A program made the translations under genes and the position numbers. Positions 1 through 15,004 of a DNA stretch of 64,000 nucleotides are shown piece by piece. Source of the stretch: Urophycis tenuis (taxonomy: Eukaryota > Chordata > Actinopteri > Gadiformes > Phycidae). The stretch is from the NCBI GenBank assembly GCA_036785325.1, contig JAXIVH010000012.1, positions 5,699,799 through 5,763,798 on the forward strand, written 5' to 3'. Position 1 is the stretch's first letter. Every line of letters starts with the position of its first letter. The notes below the pieces were generated by a model. That model had not been told where the DNA came from and did not search any database. It was given only the letters and a program-made list of their open reading frames with translations.

Positions 1-54
1 TTGATTTGCACTATCTGAACATATATGAAAACTCAATTTTTTTTGGCAAAGTTG
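1..54 (+). repeat. RU0: head fragment of the 2-kb repeat, cut by window start
   Basis: The window opens inside the head of a unit (TTGATTTGCACTATCTGAAC...). After GGCAAAGTTGTC the unit stops and a short TTATTATTATT tract leads into the next head. It is therefore a tail-side truncated copy, with its head edge outside the window. Confidence 0.85.
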
Positions 55-198
55 TCATTATTATTATTTCTAGGAACTTTGAGGTTGATTTGCGCTATCT
101 GACCCTATATGAAAACTCAATTTTTTTTGGCAAAGTTGTCAGGCCTGGTGAAAATAGATGTATGATATGTGTCATGTTCATGTCGCACACTAGGAAAG

Positions 199-213
199 CC
201 TCTTGGTGGCGCT
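199..213 (+). promoter_or_regulatory. CTCF-like motif, site 1 of the unit
   Basis: CCTCTTGGTGGCGCT matches the CTCF core CCASYAGRKGGCRSY at 13 of 15 positions. Most other units have CCTCTAGGTGGCGCT here (for example 16014-16028), which is 14 of 15. Whether CTCF binds is inference; only the motif is seen. Confidence 0.4.
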
Positions 214-646
214 GTTTATGAGCAACCTCTGTAACGCCTATAACTTCCGCAAAAGTTGGCGCACATTCAAAAACGTTACATCTACGGATTCGGGCAATTG
301 TGCTGCACCTCGCTGTGTCATCGTGTTGTATGTCCGCCTGCCTTTGTTTTCGCGCAAAATCGCAAAAACTAAAAAACAGCTTTTACAGCCTCAATCCATC
401 AGGCTTTCTCCGATATGCACGAAACTTGACATGTAGCATGTAACGACTGAAATATGCAAAAACACCATATAAAGTATGTTGAAATTCTCTATAGTCAGCG
501 CGTTACAAAACTTTTAAGATTTTTCAATTTTCTGTAAAAACAGGAAATGGACCATATCTCCACAATGCTATATTCTTTCGACACCAAATTTTGGTCCCTA
601 CCTCGGAATATGTCCTCCATGCTAGCTACCAAATTTCTGGTCATTG

Positions 647-661
647 CCACTAGAGGGCGCT
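647..661 (+). promoter_or_regulatory. CTCF consensus motif, site 2 of the unit (15/15)
   Basis: CCACTAGAGGGCGCT fits CCASYAGRKGGCRSY at all 15 positions. The same site, 15/15, recurs at 3109, 5121, 7435, 9612, 16462, 21238, 22049, 22846, 25160, 31043, 35335, 37435, 39546, 44149, 46646, 52098, 54912 and 63295. Weaker versions are at 12011, 14090, 33239, 48708, 50757 and 61378. Binding is inferred, not shown. Confidence 0.55.
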
Positions 662-910
662 CTTTAAAATCAAGAAGTTTATATCTCCATATTGGCAAGT
701 GCTATTAACACAAAACTTGGTACGCACATACCTCAGGGCTCCCTGAGGCAGGGCTTAAAAGGACACAAAAATTCTGCCACGGGATGGCGCTCTAAAATCA
801 GCATAAATCACTGTGCAAACACCATAATAGTTATGAATATGAAATTCACAGGACACGTGTATACCTCTGCCAAAACCTCACTTACCAAAAATCGTGCTTG
901 TCGTCGTAAT

Positions 911-925
911 AGCGCCCCCTATAGG
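911..925 (-). promoter_or_regulatory. CTCF-like motif, site 3 of the unit, opposite strand
   Basis: AGCGCCCCCTATAGG reads CCTATAGGGGGCGCT on the minus strand, 13 of 15 against the CTCF core. Units with CTACAGG here (such as 3373-3387) reach 14 of 15. It faces site 2 about 250 bp away, so each unit carries a small convergent pair. Confidence 0.4.
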
Positions 926-959
926 CTTTAAAAACGACAGCCCCGACACCACGTTTGAC

Positions 960-1845
960 TTACATGTATAAAACTCGGTATGCCCGTTAACCAGGCCCAT
1001 ACCTACAAAAAAGCCTCTTGGACCCATACCCGTTAACCCACCGGAAGTCAGATATTTGCCTTCAAAGTTGCGAATTTTTGCGATTTTCGCATCCTATTTG
1101 AACGAACTCCTCCCAGGGGATTTGCCCGTTGGGCTCCAAATTTTTTGGGTAGATTCAGGAGATGGGTCTTACCAAAAGTTGTGCTATTTGCGACTCTACC
1201 TCAAAGGGCGTGGCCACGGCGTTCCGTCAAAATCGGCCATAATCCATTTTTTGGCTTTTTCCAAGACACCGACTTTAACCGATATGTTTGAAACTCGGTA
1301 TGGATGTTAACCTCGCCTAGCCCTACAAAAAAGCCTCTTGGACCCATGCCAAAAAACCCACCGGAAGTCAGATATTTCCGTTTCAATTTTTGCCATTTTC
1401 GATTTTCGCGTCCTATTTGAACGAACTCCTCCCAGGGGATTTGTCGCTTGGGCTCCAAATTTTTGGGGTAGATTCAGAACATGATTCTCACCAAAAGTTG
1501 TGCTATTTGCGACCCTACCTCAAAGGGCGTGGTCATGGCTTTCCTTCAAAGTCGGCCATATTCAATTATGTCGTTTTTATACCCATGTTTGTGAACGAAC
1601 TCCTCCCATGGGATTTTTCCGTTCTGCTTCAAAATTGGTCAGTGCATTTAAAACGTGGTTCTTAACTAAAGTTGTGCTATTTGCGACCCTACCTCAAAGG
1701 GCGTGGTCATGGCTTCCCGTCAAAGTCGGCCATATTCAATTATTTCGTCTTTTATACCCATGTTTGTGAACAAATTCCTCCCAAGCGATTTTTCCGTTCT
1801 GCTTCAAAATTGGTCAGTGCATTTGAAACGTGGTTCTTAACTAAA
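960..1845 (+). repeat. Nested 320-bp and 175-bp modules inside RU1
   Basis: Four tandem copies of a shared core (GAACGAACTCCTCCCA, then GTTGTGCTATTT, then CAAAGGGCGTGG) lie here. The first two are about 320 bp because they also hold a block with GAAACTCGGTA, AAAAAGCCTCTTGGACC and CACCGGAAGTCAGATATTT. The last two are about 175 bp and lack that block. The same nested layout occurs in nearly every complete unit. Confidence 0.85.
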
Positions 1846-2059
1846 GTTGTGCTATTTATGGCTCTACCTCGAAGGGCGTGGCCAGGGTGTGCAGTCAAAG
1901 TCGGCCATACCGCACAGTGCGTGGACAGCCACAAACGAGAACCTGTCACGCCATCCTTGAGCAAACGACGACCTGTCACGACTTCATCCATGTGAACGAC
2001 AAACTGTCACGACGCCATCCACGTGCCGACGAGTCAATTTTTACGGCGAGGTCCCCCCA

Positions 2060-2077
2060 AATGTCCCGCGGGACATT
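2060..2077. repeat. 18-bp perfect palindrome near the unit tail
   Basis: AATGTCCCGCGGGACATT is its own reverse complement. Perfect copies also start at 6534, 8848, 11026, 13424, 17875, 20132, 30359, 32456, 38848, 40959, 43499, 45572, 48059, 50054, 53511 and 56150. RU9 and RU22 carry a one-base variant (GGGGCATT). It may be the terminal hairpin of a mobile element or a symmetric protein-binding site. Confidence 0.85.
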
Positions 2078-2109
2078 AACCCAATTTAGATATATCAATC
2101 AATCAATCA

Positions 2110-2110
<1 letters not shown>

Positions 2111-2193
<83 letters not shown>
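2111..2193 (+). repeat. (TATC)n microsatellite, RU1 tail
   Basis: About 20 copies of TATC follow ATCAATCAATC. The tract marks the tail of a unit, as in RU4, RU5, RU7, RU10, RU19, RU20, RU26, RU30, RU32, RU34 and RU36. Confidence 0.95.
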
Positions 2194-2195
<2 letters not shown>

Positions 2196-2204
2196 ATTAT
2201 TATT

Positions 2205-2296
2205 AGGGACCGAGCCTGTGAAACAGGACGAGGTCCCTTTTGAAATTGATTCGTTTATTATTAGGGACCGAGCCTGTGAAACAGGACGAGGTCCCT
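2205..2296 (+). repeat. Two hairpin elements in tandem
   Basis: Copies lie at 2205-2238 and 2263-2296, spaced 58 bp. Each is 34 bp: outer arms AGGGACC and GGTCCCT (7 bp, perfect), an internal loop GAG/ACGA, inner arms CCTGT and ACAGG (5 bp, perfect) and a GAA loop. A spacer ending TTTATTATTA follows each. They lie between the RU1 TATC tract and the RU2 head. Confidence 0.9.
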
Positions 2297-2311
2297 TTTG
2301 TTTTTGATTCG

Positions 2312-2350
<39 letters not shown>
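2312..2350 (+). repeat. (TTA)n tract before the RU2 head
   Basis: About 12 copies of ATT/TTA run directly into the unit head. On the minus strand this is a (TAA)n tail after the intact end of the element. Confidence 0.9.
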
Positions 2351-2443
2351 TCTAGGAACTTTGAGGTTGATTTGCGCTATCTTACCCTATATGAAAACTC
2401 AATTTTTTTTGGCAAAGTTGTCAGGCCTGGTGAAAATAGATGT
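2351..2443 (+). repeat. RU2: truncated unit, 93 bp of head only
   Basis: The head is intact from TCTAGGAACTTTGAGG to GGTGAAAATAGATG. It is then replaced by TTTATT and a hairpin at 2449. The remainder of the unit is missing. Confidence 0.88.
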
Positions 2444-2448
2444 TTATT

Positions 2449-2482
2449 AGGGACCGAGCCTGTGAAACAGGACGAGGTCCCT
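2449..2482 (+). repeat. Hairpin element
   Basis: A single 34-bp copy with both arm pairs perfect. It abuts the RU2 truncation point and is followed by a (TTA)n tract and the RU3 head. Confidence 0.9.
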
Positions 2483-2497
2483 TTTGAAATTGATTCG

Positions 2498-2530
<33 letters not shown>

Positions 2531-4530
2531 TCAGGGAACTTTGACGTTGATTTGCACTATCTGAACATATACGAAAAGTCATTTTTTTTTGTCAAAGTTG
2601 TCAGGCCTGGTGAAAAATTTTATATTCTAGGAATCACGTTCATGTCGCGCACTAGCAAAGCCTCTAGGTGGCGCTGTTTATGCGAAACCTCTGTAACGCC
2701 TATAACTTCCGCAAAAGTTGGCGCACATTGAAAAACTTTATATCTACGGATTCGGGCAATCGTGCTGCACCTCGCTGTGTCAACGAGTTGTATGTCCGCC
2801 TGCCTTTGTTTTCGCGCAAAATCGCAAAAACTAAAAAACAGCTTTTACAGCCTCAATCCACCAGGCTTTCTCTGATATGCACGAAACTTGACATGTAGCA
2901 TGTCCCGACTGAAATATGCAAAAACGCCATATAAAGTATGTTGAAATTCTCTATAGTCAGCGCGTTACAAAACTTTTAAGATTTGTCAATTTTCTGTAAA
3001 AACAGGAAATGGACCATATCTCCACAATGCTATATTCTTTCGACACCAAATTTTGGTCCCTACCTCGGAATATGTCCTCCATGCTAGCTACCAAATTTCG
3101 AGTCATTGCCACTAGAGGGCGCTCTTTAAAATCAAGAAGTTTATACCTCCATATTGGCAAGTGCTATTAACACAAAACTTGGTAGCCACATACCTCAGGG
3201 CTCCCTGAGGCAGGGGTTAAAAGGACACAAAAATTCTGCCACGGGATGGCGCTCTAAAATCAGCATAAATCACTGTGCAAACACCATAATAGCTATGAAT
3301 ATGAAATTCACTGGACACGTGTAAACCTCTGCCAAAAGCTCACATACCAAAAATTGCGACTGTCGTGGTAATAGCGCCCCCTACAGGCTTTAAAAACGAC
3401 AGCCCCGACACCACGTTTCACTTACATGTATGAAACTCGGTATGCCTATTGAACCGGTCCATACCTACAAAAAAGCCTCTTGGACCCATACCCGATAACC
3501 CACCGGAAGTCAGATATTTGCCTTCAAAGTTGCGAAATTTTGCGATTTTTGCATCCTATTTGAACGAACTCCTCCCAGGGGATTAGCCGGTTGGGCTTCA
3601 AAATTTTTTTGTAGGTTCAGAATGTGGGACTTGACAAAAGTTGTGCTATTTGGGACTCTACCTCAAAGGGCGTGGCCACGGCGTTCCGTCAAAATCGGCC
3701 ATAATCCATTTTTTGCCTTTTTCCAAGACACCGACTTTAACCGATATGTTTGAAACTCGGTATGGATGTTACCCTGCCCTAGCCCTACAAAAAAGCCTCT
3801 TGGACCGATACAAAAAAACCCACCGGAAGTCAGATATTTCCATTTGAATTTTTGCCATTTTCGATTTTCGGGTCCTATTTGAACGAACTCCTCCCAGGGG
3901 ATTTGTCGCTTGGGCTCCAAATTTTTGGGGTAGATTCAGAACATGATTCTCACCAAAAGTTGTGCTATTTGCGACCCTACCTCAAAGGGCGTGGTCATGG
4001 CTTTCCTTCAAAGTCGGCCATATTCAATTATGTCGTTTTTATACCCATGTTTGTGAACGAACTCCTCCCATGGAATTTTTCCGTTCTGCTTCAAAATTGG
4101 TCAGTGCATTTAAAACGTGGTTCTTAACTAAAGTTGTGCTATTTGCGATCCTACCTCAAAGGGCGTGGTCATGGCTTCCCGTCAAAGTCGGCCATATTCA
4201 ATTATTTCGTCTTTTATACCCATGTTTGTGAACAAATTCCTCCCAAGCGATTTTTCCGTTCTGCTTCAAAATTGGTCAGTGCATTTGAAACGTGGTTCTT
4301 AACTAAAGTTGTGCTATTTATGGCTCTACCTCGAAGGGCGTGGCCAGGGTGTGCAGTCAAAGTCGGCCATACCGCACAGTACGTGGACAGCCACAAACGA
4401 GAACCTGTCACGCCATCCTTGAGCAAACGACGACCTGTCACGACTTCATCCATGTGAACGACAAACTGTCACGACGCCATCCACGTGCCGACGAGTCAAT
4501 TTTTACGGCGAGGTCCCCCCAAATGTCCCG
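2531..4530 (+). repeat. RU3: near-complete unit, cut in its palindrome
   Basis: The unit runs from TCAGGGAACTTTGACG through the modules and minisatellite. It stops half-way through the 18-bp palindrome (AATGTCCCG, then TTATTATTATT), so it has no TATC tract. Site 2 is at 3109-3123. From about 3420 to 4300 it matches RU17 at a constant offset of 22051 bp. Confidence 0.9.
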
Positions 4531-4543
4531 TTATTATTATTTC

Positions 4544-6709
<2,166 letters not shown>

Positions 6710-6814
6710 AGGGACCGAGCCTGTGAAACAGGACGAGGTCCCTATTGTTTTTTTGTTATTTGGGGATCTTTGACGTTGTTAGGGACCGAGCCTGTGAAAC
6801 AGGACGAGGTCCCT
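6710..6814 (+). repeat. Two hairpin elements flanking a 19-bp head remnant
   Basis: Hairpins lie at 6710-6743 and 6781-6814. Between them, 6761-6779 is a minimal unit remnant (TGGGGATCTTTGACGTTG), the most severe truncation but one in the window. The second hairpin leads into the RU5 head. Confidence 0.88.
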
Positions 6815-6856
6815 TTTGAAATTGATTCGTTTATTATTATTCTTCTTTTTCTTCTT

Positions 6857-8893
6857 TCAGGGATCTTTGACGTTGATTTGCACTATCTGAACATATATGA
6901 AAACTCAATTTTTTTTGGCAGACTTTTAGGGCCTGGTGAAAAATTATACATTTTAGGTGTCACGTTCATGTCGCGCACTAGCAAAGCCTCTAGGTGGCGC
7001 TGTTTATGCGAACCCTCTGTAACGCCTATAACTTCCGCAAAAATTGGCGCACATTCAAAAACGTTATATCTACGGATTCGGGCAAATCTGCTGCACCTCG
7101 CTGTGTCAACGTGTTGTATTTCCGCCTGCCTTCGTTCTCGCGCAAAATCGCAAAAACTAAAAAACAGCTTTTACAGTCTCAATCCATCAGGCTTTCTCCG
7201 ATATGCACGAAACTTGACATGTAGCATGTCCCGACTGAAATATGCAAAAACACCATATAAAGTATGTTGAAATTCTCTAAAGTCAGCGCGTTACAAAACT
7301 TTTAAGATTTGTCAATTTTCTGTAAAAACAGGAAATGGACCATATCTCCACAATGCTATATTCTTTCGACACCAAATTTTGGTCCCTACCTCGGAATATG
7401 TCCTCCATGCTAGCTACCAAATTTCGAGTCATTGCCACTAGAGGGCGCTCTTTAAAATCAAGAAGTTTATACCTCCATATTGGCAAGTGCTATTAACACA
7501 AAACTTGGTAGCCACATACCTCAGGGCTCCCTGAGGCAGGGGTTAAAAGGACACAAAAATTCTGCCACGGGATGGCGCTCTAAAATCAGCATAACTCACT
7601 GTGCAAACACCATAATAGTTATGAATATGAAATTCACAGGACACGTGTATACCTCTGCCAAAACCTCACATACCAAAAATCGTGCTTGTCGTGGTAATAG
7701 CGCCCCCTATAGGCTTTAAAAACGACAGCCCCGACACCACGTGTCAACTACATGTATGAAAATCGGTAGGCCCATTAACCAAGCCCAGACCTACAAAAAA
7801 GCCTCTTGGACCCATACCCGTTAACCCACCGGAAGTCAGATATTTGCCTTCAAAGTTGCGAATTTTTGCGATTTTCGCATCCTATTTGAACGAACTCCTC
7901 CCAGGGGATTGGCCCGTTGGCCTCCAAATTTTTTGGGTAGATTCAGAATATAGCTCTTACCAAAAGTTGTGCTATTTGGGACTCTACCTCAAAGGGCGTG
8001 GCCACGGCGTTCCGTCAAATTCGGCCATAATCCATTTTTTGCCTTTTTCCAGAACACCGACTTTAACCGATTTGTTTGAAACTCGGTATGGATGTTACCC
8101 TGCCCTAGCCCTACAAAAAAGCCTCTTGGACCCATGCCATAAAGCCCACCGAAAGTCAGATATTTTCGTTTCAATTTTTGCCATTTTCGATTTTCGCGTC
8201 CTATTTGAACGAACTCCTCCCAGGGGATTTGTCGGTTGGGCTCCAAATTTTTGGGGTAGATTCAGAACATGATTCTCACCAAAAGTTGTGCTATTTGCGA
8301 CCCTACCTCAAAGGGCGTGGTCATGGCTTTCCTTCAAAGTCGGCCATATTCAATTATGTCGTTTTTATACCCATGTTTGTGAACGAACTCCTCCCATGGG
8401 ATTTTTCCGTTCTGCTTCAAAATTGGCCAGTGCATTTGAAACGTGGTTCTTAACTAAAGTTGTGCTATTTGCGACCCTACCTCAAAGGGCGTGGTCATGG
8501 CTTCCCGTCAAAGTCGGCCATATTCAATTATTTCGTCTTTTATACCCATGTTTGGGAACAAATTCCTCCCAAGCGATTTTTCCGTTCTGCTTCAAAATTA
8601 GTCAGTGCATTTGAAACGTGGTTCTTAACTAAAGTTGTGCTATTTATGGCTCTACCTCAAAGGGCGTGGCCAGGGTGTGCAGTCAAAGTCGGCCATACCG
8701 CACAGTGCGTGGACAGCCACAAACGAGAACCTGTCACGCCATCCTTGAGCAAACGACGACCTGTCACGACTTCATGCATGTGAACGACGAACTGTCACGA
8801 CGCCATCCACGTGCCGACGAGTCAATTTTTACGGCGAGGTCCCCCCAAATGTCCCGCGGGACATTAACCCAATTTAGATATATCCATCCATCC

Positions 8894-8931
<38 letters not shown>
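6857..8931 (+). repeat. RU5: full-length unit
   Basis: The head follows a pyrimidine run (TTTTTCTTCTTTC) that makes CAG at 6858-6860 look like a strong splice acceptor. Site 2 is at 7435-7449, the palindrome at 8848-8865, and a short (CATC)(TATC) tract closes the unit. It has two 320-bp and two 175-bp modules. Confidence 0.9.
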
Positions 8932-8963
<32 letters not shown>

Positions 8964-9006
8964 TCGGGGAAGTTTGACGTTGATTTGCACTATCTAAACA
9001 TATATT
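8964..9006 (+). repeat. RU6: truncated unit, about 43 bp of head
   Basis: TCGGGGAAGTTTGACG to AACATATAT, then TTTTTAATTATTATTA and a new head. RU25 is cut at the same base. Confidence 0.85.
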
Positions 9007-9022
9007 TTTAATTATTATTATT

Positions 9023-11245
<2,223 letters not shown>

Positions 11246-11398
11246 AGGGACCGAGCCTGTGAAACAGGACGAGGTCCCTTTTGAAATTGATTCGTTTATT
11301 ATTATTATTAGGGACCGAGCCTGTGAAACAGGACGAGGTCCCTTTTGAAATTGGTCCGTTTATTAGGGACCGAGCCTGTGAAACAGGACGAGGTCCCT
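11246..11398 (+). repeat. Three hairpin elements in tandem
   Basis: Copies are at 11246-11279, 11310-11343 and 11365-11398. Spacing is 64 and 55 bp, differing mainly through the number of TTA triplets in the spacer. Confidence 0.9.
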
Positions 11399-11431
11399 TT
11401 TGTTTTTGATTCGTTTATTATTATTATTATT

Positions 11432-13441
11432 TCTAGGAACTTTGAAGTTGATTTGCGCTATCTAACCCTATATGAAAACTCAATTTTTTTTGGCAAAGTT
11501 GTCAGGCCTGGTGAAAATAGATATATGATATGTGTCATGTTCATGTCGCACACTAGCAAAACCCCTAGGTGGCGCTGTTTATGAGCAAAATCCGTAACGC
11601 TAATAACTCCCGCATAGATTGTCGTACATTCAAAAACTTTATATCTACGCATGCGGGCAATCATGCTGCACCTCCTGATGTAGGCCACGCCCACTTCCGC
11701 CTGACTTTTTTTTTTGCAACAGCAGAAAAATGCCAAAAAAGTGCTGCAACGAGCTCAAAACATAGGGCTTTCTCCGATTCGCACCAAAATCGACATTTAC
11801 AATCCCCAGACTGAATGATGAAAAAATGTCATTTGAAGTATGTTGAAATTCTCTATACTAAGCGCGTAATAAATTTTTTTAGATGTGTCAATTTTACGTA
11901 AAAAAAGGAAGTGGACCAAATCTCCACAATGCTATGTCCGTTCAACACCAAACTTTAGTCCCTACTTCGGTATATGTCCCTCATGTATCCTACAAAATTT
12001 CTGCTCATTGCCACTATGTGGTGCTCTTTAAAATCAACAAGTTTATAACTCCACATTGGCAAGTGCGATTAACACAAAACTTGGTAGGCACATACCTCAG
12101 GGCTCCCTGAGGCAGGGGTTAAAAGGAGACAAAAATTCTGCCACGGGATGGCGCTCTAAAATCAGCATAAATCACTGTGCAAACACCATAATAGTTATGA
12201 ATATGAAATTCACAGGACACGTGTATACCTCTGCCAAAACCTCACATACCAAAAATCGTGCTTGTCGTGGTAATAGCGCCCCCTACAGGCTTTAAAAACG
12301 ACAGCCCCGACACCACGTTTCACTTACATGTATGAAACTCGGTACGCCCATTAACCAGGCCCAGACCTACAAAAAAGCCTCTTGGACCCATACCCGTTAA
12401 CCCACCGGAAGTCAGATATTTGCCTTCAAAGTTGCGAATTTTTGCGATTTTCGCATCCTATTTGAATGAACTCCTCCCAGGGGATTAGCCCGTTGGGCTC
12501 CAAATTTTTTGGGTAGATTCAGGAGATGGGTCTTACCAAAAGTTGTGCTATTTGCGACTCTACCTCAAAGGGCGTGGCCACAGCGTTCCGTCAAAATCGG
12601 CCATAATCCATTTTTTGGCTTTTTCCAAGACACCGACTTTAACCGATATGTTTGAAACTCGGTATGGATGTTAACCTGGCCTAGCCCTACAAAAAAGCCT
12701 CTTGGACCCATGCCATAAAACCCACCGAAAGTCAGATATTTTTGTTTCAATTTTTGCCATTTTCGATTTTCGCGTCCTATTTGAACGAACTCCTCCCAGG
12801 GGATTTGTCGCTTGGGCTCCACATTTTTTAGGTGGATTCAGAACATGATTCTCACCAAAAGTTGTGCTATTTGCGACCCTACCTCAAAGGGCGTGGTCAT
12901 GGCTTTCCTTCAAAGTCGGCCATATTCAATTATGTCGTTTTTATACCCATGTTTGTGAACGAACTCCTCCCATGGAATTTTTCCGTTCTGCTTAAAAATT
13001 GGTCAGTGTATTTAAAACGTGGTTCTTAACTAAAGTTGTGCTATTTGCGACCCTACCTCAAAGGGCGTGGTCATGGCTTCCCGTCAAAGTCGGCCATATT
13101 CAATTATTTCGTCTTTTATACCCATGTTTGTGAACAAATTCCTCCCAAGCGATTTTTCCGTTCTGCTTCAAAATTGGTCAGTGCATTTGAAACGTGGTTC
13201 TTAACTAAAGTTGTGCTATTTACGGCTCTACCTCGAAGGGCGTGGCCAGGGTGTGCCGTCAAAGTCGGCCATACCGCACAGTGCGTGGACAGCCACAAAC
13301 GAGAACCTGTCACGCCATCCTTGAGCAAACGACGACCTGTCACGACTTCATCCATGTGAACGACAAACTGTCACGACGCCATCCACGTGCCGACGAGTCA
13401 ATTTTTACGGCGAGGTCCCCCCAAATGTCCCGCGGGACATT
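11432..13441 (+). repeat. RU8: near full-length unit without TATC tract
   Basis: The first part is the diverged subfamily (TGATGTAGGCCACGCCCAC at about 11677). Site 2 is degenerate (CCACTATGTGGTGCT, 12011). From about 12055 it is the common subfamily. It ends exactly at the palindrome (13424-13441), after which AATT and a hairpin follow. Confidence 0.9.
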
Positions 13442-13445
13442 AATT

Positions 13446-13480
13446 AGGGACCGAGCCTGTGAAACAGGACCGAGGTCCCT
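13446..13480 (+). repeat. Hairpin element, variant with one extra base
   Basis: This copy has an extra C in the internal loop (GGACCGAGG instead of GGACGAGG) and is 35 bp long. Both arm pairs remain perfect. Confidence 0.88.
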
Positions 13481-15004
13481 ATTGTAATTGGTATGTTTTT
13501 TCTTATTATTTCAGGGATCTTTGACGTTGATTTTAACCCCCTGAACATATACGAAAACTCAATTTTTTTTGGCAAAGTTTTCAGACCTGGTGAAAAATTA
13601 TATATTTTAGGTGTCACGTTCATGTTGCACACTTGAAAGACCACTAGGTGGCACTGTTTATGAGCAAAACCCGTAACGCTAATAACTCCCGCATAGATTG
13701 TCGCACATTCAAAAACTTTATATCCACGCATGCGGGCAATCATGCTGTACCTCCTGATGTAGGCCACGCCCACTTCCGCCTGACTTTTTTTTTTGCTACA
13801 ACGCAAACATGCAAAAAAAGTGCTGCAACGGGCTCAAAACATAGGGCTTTCTCCGATTCGCACAAAACTCGACATGAAGCATCCCCAGACTGAACGATGA
13901 CAAATTGTCATTTGAAGTATGTTGAAATTCTTTATACTAAGCGCGTCATAAAAATTTTTAGATGTGTGTATTTTACGTAAAAAAAGGAAGTGGACTATAT
14001 CTCAACAAAGCTATGTCCGTTCAACACCAAACTTTAGCCGCTATTTCGGTATATGTTCTCCATGCTAGCTACCAAATTTCTGCTCATTGCCACTATGTGG
14101 CACTCTTTAAAATCAATAAGTTTATTCCTCAATATTGGCAAGTGCGATTAACACAAAACTTGGTAGGCACATACGTCATGCCTCCTTGAGGCAGGGGTCA
14201 AAGGGACAAAAAAATTCATCCACGGGATGGCGCTCTAAAAGCAGCGTAAATCACTGTGCAAACACCATAATAGCTATGAATATGAAATTCACTGGACACA
14301 TGTAAAGTGCTGTCAAAAGCTCACGTACCAAAAATCGTGCTTGTCGTGGTAATAGCGCCCCCTACAGGCTTTAAAAACAACAGCCCCGACACTACGTTTC
14401 ACCTACATGGATGAAACTCGGTAGGCACGTTATACAGTCCCAGACCTACAAAAAAGCCTCTTGGACCCATACCCCTTAAACCACCGGAAGTCAGATATTT
14501 GCATTTAAAATTTGCAATTTTCGCGTTGTATTTGAACGAACTCCTCCCAGGGGATTTATTGATTGGACTTCAAATTGTTTGTGTAGGTTCCCAACATGGA
14601 ACTTGGGAAAAGTTGTGCTATTTGGGACTCTACCTCAAAGGGCGTGGCCACGGCGTACCGTCAAAGTCGGCCATAATCAATTTTTTCACTTTTTCCAAGA
14701 CACCGACTTTAACCGATATGTTTGAAACTCGGTATGGATGTTAACCTGGCCTAGCCCTACAAAAAAGCCTATTGGACCCATGCCAAAAAACCCACCGGAA
14801 GTCAGATATTTCCGTTTTAATTTTTGCCATTTTCGATTTTCGCCTCCTATTTGAACGAACTCCTCCCAGGGGATTTGTCGCTTGGGCTCCAAATTTTTGG
14901 GGTAGATTCAGAACATGATTCTCACCAAAAGTTGTGCTATTTGCGACCCTACCTCAAAGGGCGTGGTCATGGCGTGCCGTCAAAGTCGGACCATATTCAA
15001 TTTT

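Larger units (their letters stand above)
69..2193 (+). repeat. RU1: full-length unit of the 2-kb tandem repeat family
   Basis: This is the reference copy. The head starts TCTAGGAACTTTGAGG at 69. The body to about 950 carries three CTCF-like motifs (199-213, 647-661, 911-925 on minus). Two modules of about 320 bp follow, then two of about 175 bp; the shared core GTTGTGCTATTT begins at 1178, 1497, 1671 and 1846. A short CACGTG/CCTGTCACGAC minisatellite lies at about 1925-2030. The 18-bp palindrome is at 2060-2077 and a TATC tract ends the unit. RU31 is collinear with this copy at a constant offset of 45999 bp. No open frame longer than about 120 codons is present and none resembles a known protein. 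Confidence 0.92.

Noticed and set aside
844..1310. Recurring plus-strand frames such as MPSKLRIFAIFASYLNELLPG and MCYLRPYLKGRGHG
   Set aside because: They lie in the tandem modules, overlap one another in several frames, have no conserved domain and recur only because the DNA recurs.
2205..2240. Frames ending RDRACETGRGPF or LGTEPVKQDEVPF
   Set aside because: Translations of the 34-bp hairpin element, not protein motifs.
2078..2243. Long frames of repeated LSIY
   Set aside because: Translation of the TATC microsatellite; TATC repeats lack stops in all frames of one strand.
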